DNA of 64,000 bases, taken from an uncultured Acidimicrobiales bacterium. GTDB taxonomy: Bacteria; Actinomycetota; Acidimicrobiia; Acidimicrobiales; Bin134. A program made the position numbers and the translations under genes. Within the stretch, counting starts at the first letter, position 1. The number at the start of each line of letters is the position of its first letter. The notes beneath the pieces are model-generated. The model searched no databases and was not told where the DNA came from. It was given only the letters and a program-made list of their open reading frames with translations. Below, one piece after another: positions 25,857 through 34,796 of the stretch. Location of the stretch: contig OX638344.1 of assembly GCA_951813555.1 (NCBI GenBank), forward strand, positions 930,001 to 994,000, read 5' to 3'.

Positions 25857-25891
25857 GAAAAGGTCAACGATTTGTTGCTTAGCAGGGGCTG

Positions 25892-27145
25892 CTAGCCGCT
25901 GCGGGGGACTTGGTTGAAGGGGAGGTCGCGGTCGGCGGCGGGTTCGCGGGGCATGCCGAGGATGCGCTCGCTGATGATGTTGCGGGCCATCTCGGTGGTT
26001 CCGCCGCCGATGCAGGCTTGCTGGCGCTGGACATATTCCACGCCGAATGCCCCAGTGGACTCCCCCTGGTTCCACACCAATGCACTGTCGCCCTGCATCT
26101 CCATGGCCACCGTCTGGCGCTCGGTCCGGGACAGTCCGTGGAACAGACGCACCAGCGAACCGGCCGGGGCGGGCAGAAAACCGCCCTCGATGCCCTTCAC
26201 CACCCGATCCGATAGCAGCTCCTCCACTCGGCTGAGCGTCTCCATGTGCCCAAGCCGCTGGCGGTGTCGGCCCATGTCGGCACCGCCGTGGACCCGGGCG
26301 ATGGCGGCCAGATCCTCCACCCCGTCGGCGGTACGGTTGCGGTGTCGGCCCTGGGTGTAGGGGGAGGCGTTGCCCACTGCGGCCCGCTCGTGGAACAGCA
26401 GACGGCTGGCCACCGTCCACCCATCGTCCACCCTGCCCACCACATTCTCTGCCGGAATGGCAACGTCGTTGAAGAACTCCTGGCAGAACTCCTCGGTGCG
26501 GTCCACCATCTGAATGGGGTGGATCTCGATACCGGGATGGTGGATGGGGACGATGAACATGGTCAGCCCCCGGTGCTTGGGCACTTCCCAGTTGGTGCGG
26601 GCCAGCATGAGGGCGTAGTCGGACCGCTGGGCGAACGTGCTCCAAATCTTGGACCCGTTGATGATGAACTCATCGCCGTCCCGGTCGGCCCGAGTCAGGG
26701 CACCGGCCATGTCGGAGCCGCCGCTGGGCTCGGAAATGAACTGCACCCACAGCTCGTCACCCCTGATCCACGCCGGGATGTAGCGCTGCTTCTGCTCGTC
26801 GGTGCCGAACTCCAAGATGACCGGCCCGCAGATCGACAGGGTGGGAACGCTGAACAAGACGGGCATGTCGAAGTCCATGCTCACGTCGTCGATGATCTTC
26901 TGGTGGGCGGCGGTCAGGCTCTGGCCTCCGTACTCCTTGGGGTAGCACACCGCGGCGTACCCCCCGTCATACAGCCGCCGCTGAAGCTCACGGTTGCGGC
27001 TGCTGTTCAGGTCATCGTCTTGGGTGGGGTGCCAGGGATTGACGGGGTCGCGACGGGGCATGTTCTCGTTCATCCACGTCTCGACCTCCTCTCGGTACCG
27101 GTCCAGCTCGGCAGGATCGGTTTCGGCATACACGAAGTCGTCCAT
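25892..27145 (-). CDS. Acyl-CoA dehydrogenase family protein
   Basis: A 417-residue FAD-dependent acyl-CoA dehydrogenase that would introduce an alpha,beta double bond into an acyl-CoA. The mid-domain carries 'QFISEPSGGSDMAG' and 'WSTFAQRSDYALML', and the C-terminal helices include 'GGGTTEMARNIISERILGMPRE', the usual FAD/dimer contact. ATG 27145 has GGGGGAG immediately upstream. The upstream gene (27154), also an acyl-CoA dehydrogenase, ends 8 bp before it; such pairs often form heteromeric enzymes in actinobacterial steroid and lipid breakdown. That partnership is inferred from layout. Confidence 0.88.
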   Translation of the reverse strand: MDDFVYAETDPAELDRYREEVETWMNENMPRRDPVNPWHPTQDDDLNSSRNRELQRRLYDGGYAAVCYPKEYGGQSLTAAHQKIIDDVSMDFDMPVLFSVPTLSICGPVILEFGTDEQKQRYIPAWIRGDELWVQFISEPSGGSDMAGALTRADRDGDEFIINGSKIWSTFAQRSDYALMLARTNWEVPKHRGLTMFIVPIHHPGIEIHPIQMVDRTEEFCQEFFNDVAIPAENVVGRVDDGWTVASRLLFHERAAVGNASPYTQGRHRNRTADGVEDLAAIARVHGGADMGRHRQRLGHMETLSRVEELLSDRVVKGIEGGFLPAPAGSLVRLFHGLSRTERQTVAMEMQGDSALVWNQGESTGAFGVEYVQRQQACIGGGTTEMARNIISERILGMPREPAADRDLPFNQVPRSG

Positions 27146-27153
27146 CGCTCCCC

Positions 27154-28287
27154 CTAATACCCCATCATTTTCGACAAGGTCGCCCGGTGGTCGCCCGGCG
27201 TTCCGAACAACCCCCGGTTGACGGAGGCCCGCCTCAGATATAAATGAAGGTCGTGCTCGTAAGTGACTCCGATGCCGCCGTGCATCTGCACGCAATCATG
27301 CATGAGCTCCACCGAGTGGTCACCCACATACGACTTGGCCACGCTCACCATCCGAGCCTCGTCTTGGCCAGTGGCCAGGGAGTCGGCCGCGCCGCCGACC
27401 GCCGCTTGGGAAGCCTCCGACCATAGCTTCATGTCGGCGAAACGGTGCTTGAGGGCTTGGTACGACGCCAGCGGCCGCCCGAAGGAGTAGCGATCGAAGG
27501 CGTACTCGATGGTGAACTCCAGCACCTTGGCTGCCGACCCCGCGTTGTCGGTGCACTGGAGGAGCTGCATCAGGAGGCACTGGCGGGCCACGTCGGCCTC
27601 GGCAGCCGCTCCCGGCGCCCCCACCAAGGCTTCGGGACCGACGGCCACTCCGACCAGGCGTACTTCGGCGAATCGGCGGCCCAAATCCAGCGACTCCTGG
27701 GGGTTGACAGCCACACCGGGAGCATCCGAGGGCACCAAGAACTGGGCCAAACCGTCGGCGGTGCGGGCGGTGACCAGCAAGTGGTGGGCCTGCGCGCCGG
27801 CTTCCACCGCCACCTTGATGCCGGTAAGCGCAAAGCCGCCGTTCGACGGAACGGCCGCGGCGGTAACGTGGCCGGCGGTCCAGTCGCCGCCCGGCTCACA
27901 GAACGCCCAGCCCAGCACCACCTCACCGGCCATGACTCCCTCGAGCAGCGCCTGCTGATCTGGCGAACCCGACCGGCCCAAGGTGTCGGCCACCACGTTG
28001 GTGGGCATGAATGGCCCCGGCGTAACTCCCCGGCCCATCTCGTCGGCCACAATGGTGAGGTCCACGATCGGCCGCCCAGAGATGCTGCCGCCGCCCAGCG
28101 ACTCGGGCACCAGCAGCGAGGTCCACCCCAGCTCAGCAGCCGCCTGCCACCAGCTCTCGGGGCACCCATCCGGCAGGTCGTGCCACTCCCGCACCACGCT
28201 GATGGGGACTTCAGACTCGATGAATCGCCGGGCCGTTTCCCGGAAGAACTCCTGATCGTCGCTCAGATCGAAACGCACCGGGGCCAT
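27154..28287 (-). CDS. Acyl-CoA dehydrogenase family protein
   Basis: A 377-residue acyl-CoA dehydrogenase beginning 'MAPVRFDLSDDQEFFRETARRF'-like, the normal N-terminal helix pair. The C-terminal half has 'YSFGRPLASYQALKHR' and 'MHDCVQMHGGIGVTYEHDL', motifs that bind FAD and shape the active site. Nine extra N-terminal codons are open upstream but the ATG at 28287 fits the family start. It is the first gene of a two-gene minus-strand unit with 25892. The acyl substrate is unknown. Confidence 0.87.
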   Translation of the reverse strand: MAPVRFDLSDDQEFFRETARRFIESEVPISVVREWHDLPDGCPESWWQAAAELGWTSLLVPESLGGGSISGRPIVDLTIVADEMGRGVTPGPFMPTNVVADTLGRSGSPDQQALLEGVMAGEVVLGWAFCEPGGDWTAGHVTAAAVPSNGGFALTGIKVAVEAGAQAHHLLVTARTADGLAQFLVPSDAPGVAVNPQESLDLGRRFAEVRLVGVAVGPEALVGAPGAAAEADVARQCLLMQLLQCTDNAGSAAKVLEFTIEYAFDRYSFGRPLASYQALKHRFADMKLWSEASQAAVGGAADSLATGQDEARMVSVAKSYVGDHSVELMHDCVQMHGGIGVTYEHDLHLYLRRASVNRGLFGTPGDHRATLSKMMGY

Positions 28288-28372
28288 TCCACCACGACAA
28301 CGCCAGCCGGTCACATTGAGCGGGCTATTGGGTCGTTGGCCCCGCAGGTCGCCCGGTACGCTTGAACAGTCC

Positions 28373-28446
28373 GGGGCTGTAGCTCAGCTGGCTAGAGCAC
28401 CTGCTTTGCAAGCAGGGGGTCGTGGGTTCGAGTCCCATCAGCTCCA
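28373..28446 (+). tRNA. tRNA-Ala(TGC)
   Basis: A 74-nt cloverleaf: acceptor GGGGCTG/CAGCTCC with one G-T pair and discriminator A, D arm GCTC...GAGC, anticodon stem CCTGC/GCAGG around loop TTTGCAA (anticodon TGC), and T-loop TTCGAGT. No CCA is encoded. A helix-turn-helix/nucleotidyltransferase pair begins 84 bp downstream. Confidence 0.97.
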
Positions 28447-28495
28447 CTTTGTGGGATATGAGATCTTGTCGCTCTTAAGCCCCTGTCGTTGCTGA

Positions 28496-28524
28496 TTGCA
28501 TATTTGTTCCGACTTCGGTATAGT
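28496..28524 (+). promoter_or_regulatory. Sigma-70-type promoter placed for a leaderless mRNA
   Basis: TTGCAT (28496-28501), a 17-bp spacer and TATAGT (28519-28524) make a near-consensus -35/-10 pair. The next ATG is at 28531, only 6 bp past the -10, so transcription would start at or next to the A of the start codon. No ribosome-binding sequence is present, consistent with leaderless translation. Confidence 0.7.
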
Positions 28525-28530
28525 TGTGTT

Positions 28531-29196
28531 ATGAGGATGATGGCAGTGGCCGATGCCGCTGATGAACTGGGGGTAAGCGATCGGCGCATTCGCCAGATGC
28601 TGGCGGACGGCCGCTTACCGGGCGAACGAGTTGGCCGTTCTTGGGTGCTCGACGAGCAAGCGGTTCGAGAGTTTGCCAAATGCAGGTCTGGACCCGGGCG
28701 CCCGTGGAAGCCATCATCTGCATGGGATGTACTCGCGCTGGCCGAGGGCAACAGGGTGCCAATATCACCGGTTGACAGGCACCGAGCCCAGAAGCGCCTT
28801 GAGTTGGGTATCGGATCGATCCTGGGGCAACTGGCAAACCGGGCAGAACGTCATTGGTTCTATGCCCACCCCTCCGTACTGGAGGCAATACTGGAGCACC
28901 CCAGGTTTGTTGCCTCCGGCATCAGCGCTCTCGCCTCTAATCACATTGATTTGGTGGTTGCCGACCAGATCGAAGGCTATATCCCAGAGTCGGAACTGGC
29001 TGGTCTGATCGATCAATTCGCGCTCGACAGCCAATCCGAAAGGCCAAACGCCTTGCTCAGAGTTGCGAGCGATGACTGCTGGCCCTTTGCTCCACGACAG
29101 CGCCATGCACCCATCCCGGTCGTGGCAATCGACCTTCTCGACTCAGCCGACGAGCGATCGCGCCGTGCCGGTAGAGACCTCTTGAATCGCTTGTGA
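28531..29196 (+). CDS. Helix-turn-helix protein, candidate antitoxin-like partner of the nucleotidyltransferase
   Basis: A 221-residue protein. Residues 1-50 form an excisionase/MerR-like helix-turn-helix ('VADAADELGVSDRRIRQMLA', then 'GRLPGERVGRSWVLDEQAV'). The remaining ~165 residues are not a domain I can name; the C-terminal part ('APIPVVAIDLLDSADERSR') recalls the tail of AbiEi-type regulators, a weak resemblance. The start ATG 28531 is set by the promoter at 28496; an earlier ATG at 28489 would lie upstream of the -10. Its last bases overlap the GTG of the next gene (GTGA), implying coupled translation. The role as antitoxin is inference. Confidence 0.7.
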   Translation: MRMMAVADAADELGVSDRRIRQMLADGRLPGERVGRSWVLDEQAVREFAKCRSGPGRPWKPSSAWDVLALAEGNRVPISPVDRHRAQKRLELGIGSILGQLANRAERHWFYAHPSVLEAILEHPRFVASGISALASNHIDLVVADQIEGYIPESELAGLIDQFALDSQSERPNALLRVASDDCWPFAPRQRHAPIPVVAIDLLDSADERSRRAGRDLLNRL

Positions 29197-29939
29197 GCAA
29201 CTGGCCGACGCTCAAGCGGGAACCGGTCCAACTTCCGATCTTTCCCGGACTTGACGAGCTCGTTTGGCTCACCCTCATCGAGTTGGGCGGCGTGAGGCAA
29301 GGAGAATGGACGCTGATAGGCGGCCAAATGGTCTTGCTCCACGCCATAGAACACGGAATCCAGCCGCCCCGTGTGTCCACCGACCTCGATGCTCTCGTCA
29401 ACGCTCGCGTCGCCTCATATAGCGTGCGCCGGTTTGTAAGTGAGCTCAAATCGCGTGGCTTCGAGCTCACCGGTGCTTCACCCGAGGGCCTGGCCCATCG
29501 CTATGACCGCGATGGCGTGAGCATTGACGTCTTGGCCCCGGAGGGACTTGGTCAGCGGTCTGACCTCACCACGACTCCACCTGGCCGCACTCTGCAAGTG
29601 CCAGGCGGCACACAGGCGCTGAAGCGAACCGAATTCTTGCCTGTCCAGATTCTCGACTCGATCGGTCTCGTGCCCAGACCCTCTTTGCTGGGAGCGATCA
29701 TCTGCAAAGCAGAAGCTGTCGATGCCGACGACATCCCTGCGGCACAGCGGACGGATTTGGCCCTGCTATTGAGCATGGTTGACCAGCCTCTTAAGTTGGC
29801 CAACGAGCTAACCCCAAAGGACAGAATCCGGCTCCGCAGGGGAGCGGAGATGAGCGATCCGGATCAACCCGCATGGCGCGCCCTTGATGCCGATGGCGCT
29901 AGCCGTGGTCGAGCCGCTTACCGTCTCCTGTCCCGATAG
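29193..29939 (+). CDS. Nucleotidyltransferase-like protein, AbiEii-type toxin candidate
   Basis: A 248-residue protein with the pattern of minimal nucleotidyltransferases: 'WTLIGGQMVLLHAIEHG' (Gly43-Gly44) followed by 'STDLDALV' with Asp64 and Asp66 as likely metal ligands. Further acidic residues in 'DGVSIDVLAP' could supply the third carboxylate. AbiEii/MenT-type toxins of this fold modify tRNA or other targets and pair with an upstream DNA-binding antitoxin, which matches the gene order here. Start is GTG at 29193 overlapping the previous stop. It is also possible that it is a non-toxic antibiotic- or sugar-modifying transferase. Confidence 0.68.
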   Translation: MSNWPTLKREPVQLPIFPGLDELVWLTLIELGGVRQGEWTLIGGQMVLLHAIEHGIQPPRVSTDLDALVNARVASYSVRRFVSELKSRGFELTGASPEGLAHRYDRDGVSIDVLAPEGLGQRSDLTTTPPGRTLQVPGGTQALKRTEFLPVQILDSIGLVPRPSLLGAIICKAEAVDADDIPAAQRTDLALLLSMVDQPLKLANELTPKDRIRLRRGAEMSDPDQPAWRALDADGASRGRAAYRLLSR

Positions 29940-30020
29940 CTGCTCATTTCTGCCAAACCAGGAGCTTCCGCTACTCCACGTTCGAGACTGCAGAAATTCA
30001 CTTGTGGAAGGATTCCCCTA

Positions 30021-30794
30021 ATGCTCGACAGCTTCCATGCCCAGGGTTTCTTCATCATGGGCGGCTTTTCCCTACCCGGAGTCGGCCAACAGATGCTTGA
30101 CGAGGTGATCGGTGTGGTGCGGGAGGCCGATGAGAGCGGGATCACCCCGGCAGGAATGTTCATCGCCCCTGAATCGCAGGGAAACCTGAGTGGCACTCAC
30201 CCAGAAGACACCGTGTCCAAGGTGTTCACCCTCCACGACCGGCCGGAGTTCTCGTCGTTTCTGTGCGACGAGCGGATTGCCGGGATATTGCGCGACCTGA
30301 TCGGGCCCGATGTGGACTGCTTCTTGTCGCAGTTCATCTTCAAGAACCCCGGTGCGTGGGGCCAGCCCTGGCACCAAGACAGCTTCTACTTCCCGTTCGA
30401 TCCGCCCCGCCCCATCGTGGGGCTGTGGCTGGCAGTGACCGAGGCCACGATGGAGAACGGCTGCCTGCACATCCTGTCCGGCAGCCATACAGAGCCGGTC
30501 CACGAACACGTCCCCGACCGACGGCCCAACGCCAACCAGGGATACATGGAGATCGTCGACCACGACATGTCCGACCGCCAGGCGGTCCGCATGGCACCCG
30601 GCGATCTCCTGGTGTTCGACAGCCACCTGATGCACTGCTCAACCGACAACGTCTCCGAAGGCATCCGAGCGGCCATGGTGTTCCACTGCTGCGCGGCCGG
30701 CACCGTGGATCTGGGCTTCGAGCAGTTCGACGGCTTCAAAAGCCCTCTGCACCGCTTCAACCCCCTGTTGAGGGATGGCCAACTGGTGGGCTAG
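30021..30794 (+). CDS. Phytanoyl-CoA dioxygenase (PhyH) family protein
   Basis: A 257-residue Fe(II)/2-oxoglutarate oxygenase. The iron ligands are His118-x-Asp120 ('WHQDSFYF') and His205 ('LMHCSTDN'), with Arg216 ('GIRAAM') as the 2-oxoglutarate anchor. 'MENGCLHILSGSH' is a typical PhyH core strand. A GGAAGG site precedes the ATG. The arabinofuranosidase gene follows after 42 bp and a second PhyH after that, so the three may form one unit. The substrate is unknown. Confidence 0.9.
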   Translation: MLDSFHAQGFFIMGGFSLPGVGQQMLDEVIGVVREADESGITPAGMFIAPESQGNLSGTHPEDTVSKVFTLHDRPEFSSFLCDERIAGILRDLIGPDVDCFLSQFIFKNPGAWGQPWHQDSFYFPFDPPRPIVGLWLAVTEATMENGCLHILSGSHTEPVHEHVPDRRPNANQGYMEIVDHDMSDRQAVRMAPGDLLVFDSHLMHCSTDNVSEGIRAAMVFHCCAAGTVDLGFEQFDGFKSPLHRFNPLLRDGQLVG

Positions 30795-30836
30795 CCCCAA
30801 AGGCACGCTAGACAACCCACCGCGTAGGCTGCCGCC

Positions 30837-32339
30837 ATGGCCACGCCCACAGCCACGGTTTTGGTCGACCCGAGGCGGACTACGGGGGCGATAGACCAGC
30901 GGGTGTACGGGCAGTTCCTGGAGAACATGGGGCGGGCCATCTACGGCGGGGTGTTCGAACCGGGATCGCCGCTGGCCGACGCCGACGGGTATCGCTCCGA
31001 CGTGTTGGAGGCGGCCCGGGAGCTGGACCCGCCGGTGCTGCGCTGGCCGGGCGGGAACTTCGCCTCGGGCTACCACTGGCGTGACGGCATCGGCCCGCCT
31101 GAGGACCGGTCCTCCCGGTTCGATCTGGCGTGGTCCACGCTGGAGCCCAACCGGTTCGGCACCGAGGAGTTCTTGGCCTACGCCCGGCTGCTGGGCTCGG
31201 CGACGTATCTCAACTTGAACGCCTCTACTGGGACTATCGATGAGGCACTGGAGTGGCTGGCCTACTGCAACAGCGACCTGCCCGTTCCCGAGGTGGGCTT
31301 GCGGCAGAGCGGTCCCCACCCCGACCGCCATGATGTGCCCATCTGGGGGATCGGAAACGAGAACTTCGGCTGGTGGCAGCACCTGCACACCTCTGCGGAG
31401 TCCTATGCCGAGCTGGCCCGGGAGTGGGGAAAGCTGCTGCGGTGGGCCGATAGCCGCATCTCGCTGGTGGGGGTGGGCGCCGAAGACCCCGATTGGAACT
31501 GGACAGTGCTTAGCGAGGCTGGCGTGGTGTTCGACTGGCTGTCGCTGCACTTCTATTGGAACGAACTCAGCTACGAGGGCGTCCTGGCCGGCCCGATATC
31601 ATCAGAGGCGGCGATCTGCGACACCTGGGGGCTGATCGGCGCGGCCAAGCGGCGGCGCGAGCTACACCACGACTTGCGGATCTGCGTGGACGAGTGGGGG
31701 GTGTGGCCCGAGCCCTATCTGTCAATGGCCGACCAGCCCGAGGTGATCAACCGACGGCGCCGAGCCGAGGTCGGCCCACCGATACACACCGAGCCCGTCC
31801 CCATGATCGAATATCACTTCGACCTCAAAGACGCTCTGGCCCACGCCACCTGGCTGCATGTGCTGTGGCGCCATCCCGACAAGGTGTCGCTGGCCACCCA
31901 GGCGCAGATGGTGAACGTATTAGGCCCGATCCTCACCACCCCCGACGGGGTGGTGCGCCAGACCACCTTCCATCCTCTGGCAGTGGCCCGCCGTTGCGCC
32001 CAGAGCACCGGTTTGGACGTGGCGGTGTTGACTGAGGCTGGGATCGATGCCGCCAACGCGCCGAACCGCGGGATGGCGGCACTTGATGCCGCCGGCACTC
32101 TCGACCCCGATTCGGGCCAGATCCACCTGTCGCTGGTCAACCGAATGCCCGACGATGAGCTATCAGTCGACCTCGACGGCATCGGAGGACCGGCAACGCG
32201 CATCACCCTGTGGGCTGACGACAAAGCAGCGGCCAACACGCCCGAAGACCCCAACCGGGTGGTGCCAGTCGAAGACCACATCGACGTTGGCGGCCCACTG
32301 ACCCTGCCGCCCCACAGCCACGTCACCCTGGTGTTCTGA
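30837..32339 (+). CDS. Alpha-L-arabinofuranosidase, glycoside hydrolase family 51
   Basis: A 500-residue GH51 enzyme that would release arabinofuranosyl residues. The general acid/base is Glu175 in 'GIGNENFGWW', and the nucleophile is Glu286 in 'CVDEWGVW'. The TIM barrel begins 'IYGQFLENMGRAIYGGVF'-like and the C-terminal beta-domain ends at 'HVTLVF'. No signal peptide is visible, so it acts in the cytoplasm on imported oligosaccharides or glycosides. It lies between two PhyH genes; its stop overlaps the ATG of the second (TGATG). No pentose pathway genes are adjacent, so a glycosylated secondary compound is a possible substrate. Confidence 0.92.
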   Translation: MATPTATVLVDPRRTTGAIDQRVYGQFLENMGRAIYGGVFEPGSPLADADGYRSDVLEAARELDPPVLRWPGGNFASGYHWRDGIGPPEDRSSRFDLAWSTLEPNRFGTEEFLAYARLLGSATYLNLNASTGTIDEALEWLAYCNSDLPVPEVGLRQSGPHPDRHDVPIWGIGNENFGWWQHLHTSAESYAELAREWGKLLRWADSRISLVGVGAEDPDWNWTVLSEAGVVFDWLSLHFYWNELSYEGVLAGPISSEAAICDTWGLIGAAKRRRELHHDLRICVDEWGVWPEPYLSMADQPEVINRRRRAEVGPPIHTEPVPMIEYHFDLKDALAHATWLHVLWRHPDKVSLATQAQMVNVLGPILTTPDGVVRQTTFHPLAVARRCAQSTGLDVAVLTEAGIDAANAPNRGMAALDAAGTLDPDSGQIHLSLVNRMPDDELSVDLDGIGGPATRITLWADDKAAANTPEDPNRVVPVEDHIDVGGPLTLPPHSHVTLVF

Positions 32340-33190
32340 TGGCCGACGGCACCTACACCCCGCATCCCTGGAATCAGTACTTCGCCTGGCGTCCGGCCAC
32401 CTCGTCGCCCGCGGCGCTGACCCCCGAGCAGACCGAGGCATTCAACCAACAGGGGTTCTTCGTGATGGAAGAACTGCTCGATGCCGACACCATCGCCGCG
32501 GTGGTGCAGGAGATCGACGCCATCGAGGCCGAGACCGAGGCCGGACTCCGCCAAATCGAGGGCGAGCGGCTGATGATCGCCGAGGCGGGGGCCATCACCT
32601 TCACTCCCCACCTGGTGGCCCGCTCCAACCTTCTGCGCCAGGTGGCCGCCGATCCCCGCATCGCCGGGGTGTGCACCGATCTCGTGGGTCCCGACGTGAA
32701 CCTGTACTGGGACCAGGCGGTGTACAAGAAGCCCGAGAAGCCCCGCCGGTTCCCCTGGCACCAAGACAACGGCTACACCTTCATCGAGCCCCAGCAGTAC
32801 CTCACCGTGTGGATGGCTCTCACCGACACCACCGTGGAGAACGGCTGTCCGTGGGTGGCCCCCGGCGTCCACCTCCACGGCACGCTGGCCCACACCTACG
32901 TCGATCCCCTGGGCTTTGAGTGCTTCGAGCAGTGCGAAACCGCAGTACCCGCCCCAGTGCCTGCCGGAGGGGCGGCAGTGTTCTCCTCGCTCACCCCCCA
33001 CCTCACCGGGCCGAATACCACCGACAAGGTCCGCAAGGCCTACATCCTCCAATACGCCCCCGCTGAGTCTGAGCTGCTCACCGGCGATCCGGCCCAGGGA
33101 CCACCCACCGGACGGGTGCCCTGCGACGCCCCGGAGCGGCAGTACCCAGTTGCCCGCTCAGGGAGACCGGTAAACCCCGACCGAATATGA
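32339..33190 (+). CDS. Phytanoyl-CoA dioxygenase (PhyH) family protein
   Basis: A 283-residue oxygenase with iron ligands His141-x-Asp143 ('FPWHQDNGYTF') and His221 ('SSLTPHLTGPN'), and Arg232 as probable 2-oxoglutarate anchor. 'VWMALTDTTVENGC' is the conserved core strand. The ATG shares one base with the arabinofuranosidase stop, so translation is coupled. It differs markedly from the PhyH at 30021, so the two probably act on different positions or compounds. Confidence 0.9.
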   Translation: MADGTYTPHPWNQYFAWRPATSSPAALTPEQTEAFNQQGFFVMEELLDADTIAAVVQEIDAIEAETEAGLRQIEGERLMIAEAGAITFTPHLVARSNLLRQVAADPRIAGVCTDLVGPDVNLYWDQAVYKKPEKPRRFPWHQDNGYTFIEPQQYLTVWMALTDTTVENGCPWVAPGVHLHGTLAHTYVDPLGFECFEQCETAVPAPVPAGGAAVFSSLTPHLTGPNTTDKVRKAYILQYAPAESELLTGDPAQGPPTGRVPCDAPERQYPVARSGRPVNPDRI

Positions 33191-33255
33191 TCCCCTGAGC
33201 CGGGTCGGCCTGTTCGTTCCCGGCGCCCAGTAGGGGGACACAGAGGGGAAACCCC

Positions 33256-34743
33256 ATGAAGACCAAAACGATGCGCTGGTTGATTGCCATGCTCGTGGCA
33301 CTATCCATGATTGCCGCGGCCTGCGGTGGTAACGACGACGATGACACCGGCAGCGGCGAACCAGCGGCACCTGCCACCGAAGCCCCAGCGGCCCCAGAAC
33401 CGGACCCGGAAGCCGAAGAGCCGGAGCCCGAGGCCGAAGAGGCAGCACCCGAAGAACCCGAGCCAGAAGAGTCTGAACCGGAAGAAGAACCAGAGTTCGA
33501 ACCGGCCCCCACCGCGGAGCCGGAGCCAGAGATCCCCCTGACCGCCACCTGGCGAGGGGTCACCGCTGAGACCATCACCATCGGTGTCACCTATCTCGAC
33601 ATCGACCAATTGGTCGAACTTGGTTTCTCACCAGCCACTTGGGGCGACCAGGAGAAGGTCATCCAGGCCCTGGTGGACGACATCAACAACCGAGGCGGCA
33701 TCAACGGCCGCCAGGTTGAAGTCATCATGGACAAGTACAACCCCATCGGAGCCACCGAGGCCGAGGCCGCCTGTCTCCGCGTGACCGAGGACAACGAAGT
33801 GTTCGCCGTGCTGTTCGGCTTCCTCGGCCCCGCCGAGGTGGCCAACACCTGCATCGTCGACCAACAGGAGACGATCCTGGTGGGCGGGACCATCACTGCC
33901 GATCGGCTGGCCCTAGCCCGGGCCCCATGGGTCAACGAGAGAGCCCCGCGTGAGCGCACCACCAGCGCGCTGTTCACCCTGCTCGACGAGGAGGGGATGC
34001 TCCAAGGACGCTCGATCGCCATTGTGGCCGATCTCCCCTCAGCCCCCCAGCTAGATGAGGTTGGCAGGTTGCTGCGGGATCATGGCGTCGAGCCGGTTCT
34101 GGAAATTGCCACTTCCTCCAACGTTGCCGACCTCATCGCCCAAAACCAAGAGTGGGCCGCACTGTCGGAGCGCATCAGGGCAGCCGGCACCGACACCCTT
34201 CTGCTCGTCGGCAACGTCTCAGCCGGCATTGAAAACGCGGCTATCAACGGCCTCGAGGTAGACATCTGGGCAACCGACGCTTCCGGAATGGGCAGCAACC
34301 TGGGTGCAAACGTCGATCCTGAGTCAGCTAGGGGTGCGATCAGCGTGTCGGCCATGACCGGGGCCCAGACATACGAGTCCGACCCGAGGATGCAGGAATG
34401 CAAGGACGCATTTGCCGCCGCCCACCCCGATATCGAGGTCAAGCATCCCGACACCTTGGAGGAAGGCGAGCCGCTGTGGTTCACCGCCCTGTCCGGCCAC
34501 TGTCGGTTCTTCCAGATCTTTGAGTATCTGGCTACCGAAGCCGGTCCCAACTTGACCCATGAGACCTTCGCTGAGGCCATTGCCAATGCAGGTCAGTTCT
34601 CCATCGCCAGCCAGCCCTACGCTTCGTTCGGACCAGGCAAGTACTCCAGCAACGACTCCTTCCAGCTCGTAGCCCAAGATCCCGATCTGGGCGCAAGGGG
34701 CCAGCTGGTGCCCATCGGCCCAATGCGAGACGCCACTCCGTAG
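33256..34743 (+). CDS. ABC transporter substrate-binding lipoprotein, LivK type
   Basis: A 495-residue receptor lipoprotein with lipobox IAAA-C (Cys23). A Pro/Glu/Ala linker of about 70 residues precedes the binding fold, which starts near 'GVTAETITIGVTYLD'. Motifs 'GGINGRQVEVI', 'VTEDNEVF' and 'ATEAGPNLTHETFAEA' show it is a paralog of the receptors at 17111 and 3. GAGGGGAAA precedes the ATG. It follows the PhyH-GH51-PhyH group after 65 bp and precedes an aldolase, but no permease is adjacent. It may feed the fused Liv permease at 4204-9485 or another one elsewhere. Confidence 0.88.
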   Translation: MKTKTMRWLIAMLVALSMIAAACGGNDDDDTGSGEPAAPATEAPAAPEPDPEAEEPEPEAEEAAPEEPEPEESEPEEEPEFEPAPTAEPEPEIPLTATWRGVTAETITIGVTYLDIDQLVELGFSPATWGDQEKVIQALVDDINNRGGINGRQVEVIMDKYNPIGATEAEAACLRVTEDNEVFAVLFGFLGPAEVANTCIVDQQETILVGGTITADRLALARAPWVNERAPRERTTSALFTLLDEEGMLQGRSIAIVADLPSAPQLDEVGRLLRDHGVEPVLEIATSSNVADLIAQNQEWAALSERIRAAGTDTLLLVGNVSAGIENAAINGLEVDIWATDASGMGSNLGANVDPESARGAISVSAMTGAQTYESDPRMQECKDAFAAAHPDIEVKHPDTLEEGEPLWFTALSGHCRFFQIFEYLATEAGPNLTHETFAEAIANAGQFSIASQPYASFGPGKYSSNDSFQLVAQDPDLGARGQLVPIGPMRDATP

Positions 34744-34796
34744 GCGGGTGAATCTGAACTGACTGAACCTCCAGATTGGGGGATACGGTTGCGGCC

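Noticed and set aside
28373..30000. Integrated element with att sites at tRNA-Ala
   Set aside because: I looked for a downstream copy of the tRNA 3' end and for an integrase and saw neither, so only adjacency can be claimed.
33150..33191. Promoter TTGCCC ... TATGAT before the receptor at 33256
   Set aside because: The spacing of about 30 bp is far from 17, and the TATGAT overlaps the end of the PhyH gene, so it is not a convincing promoter.
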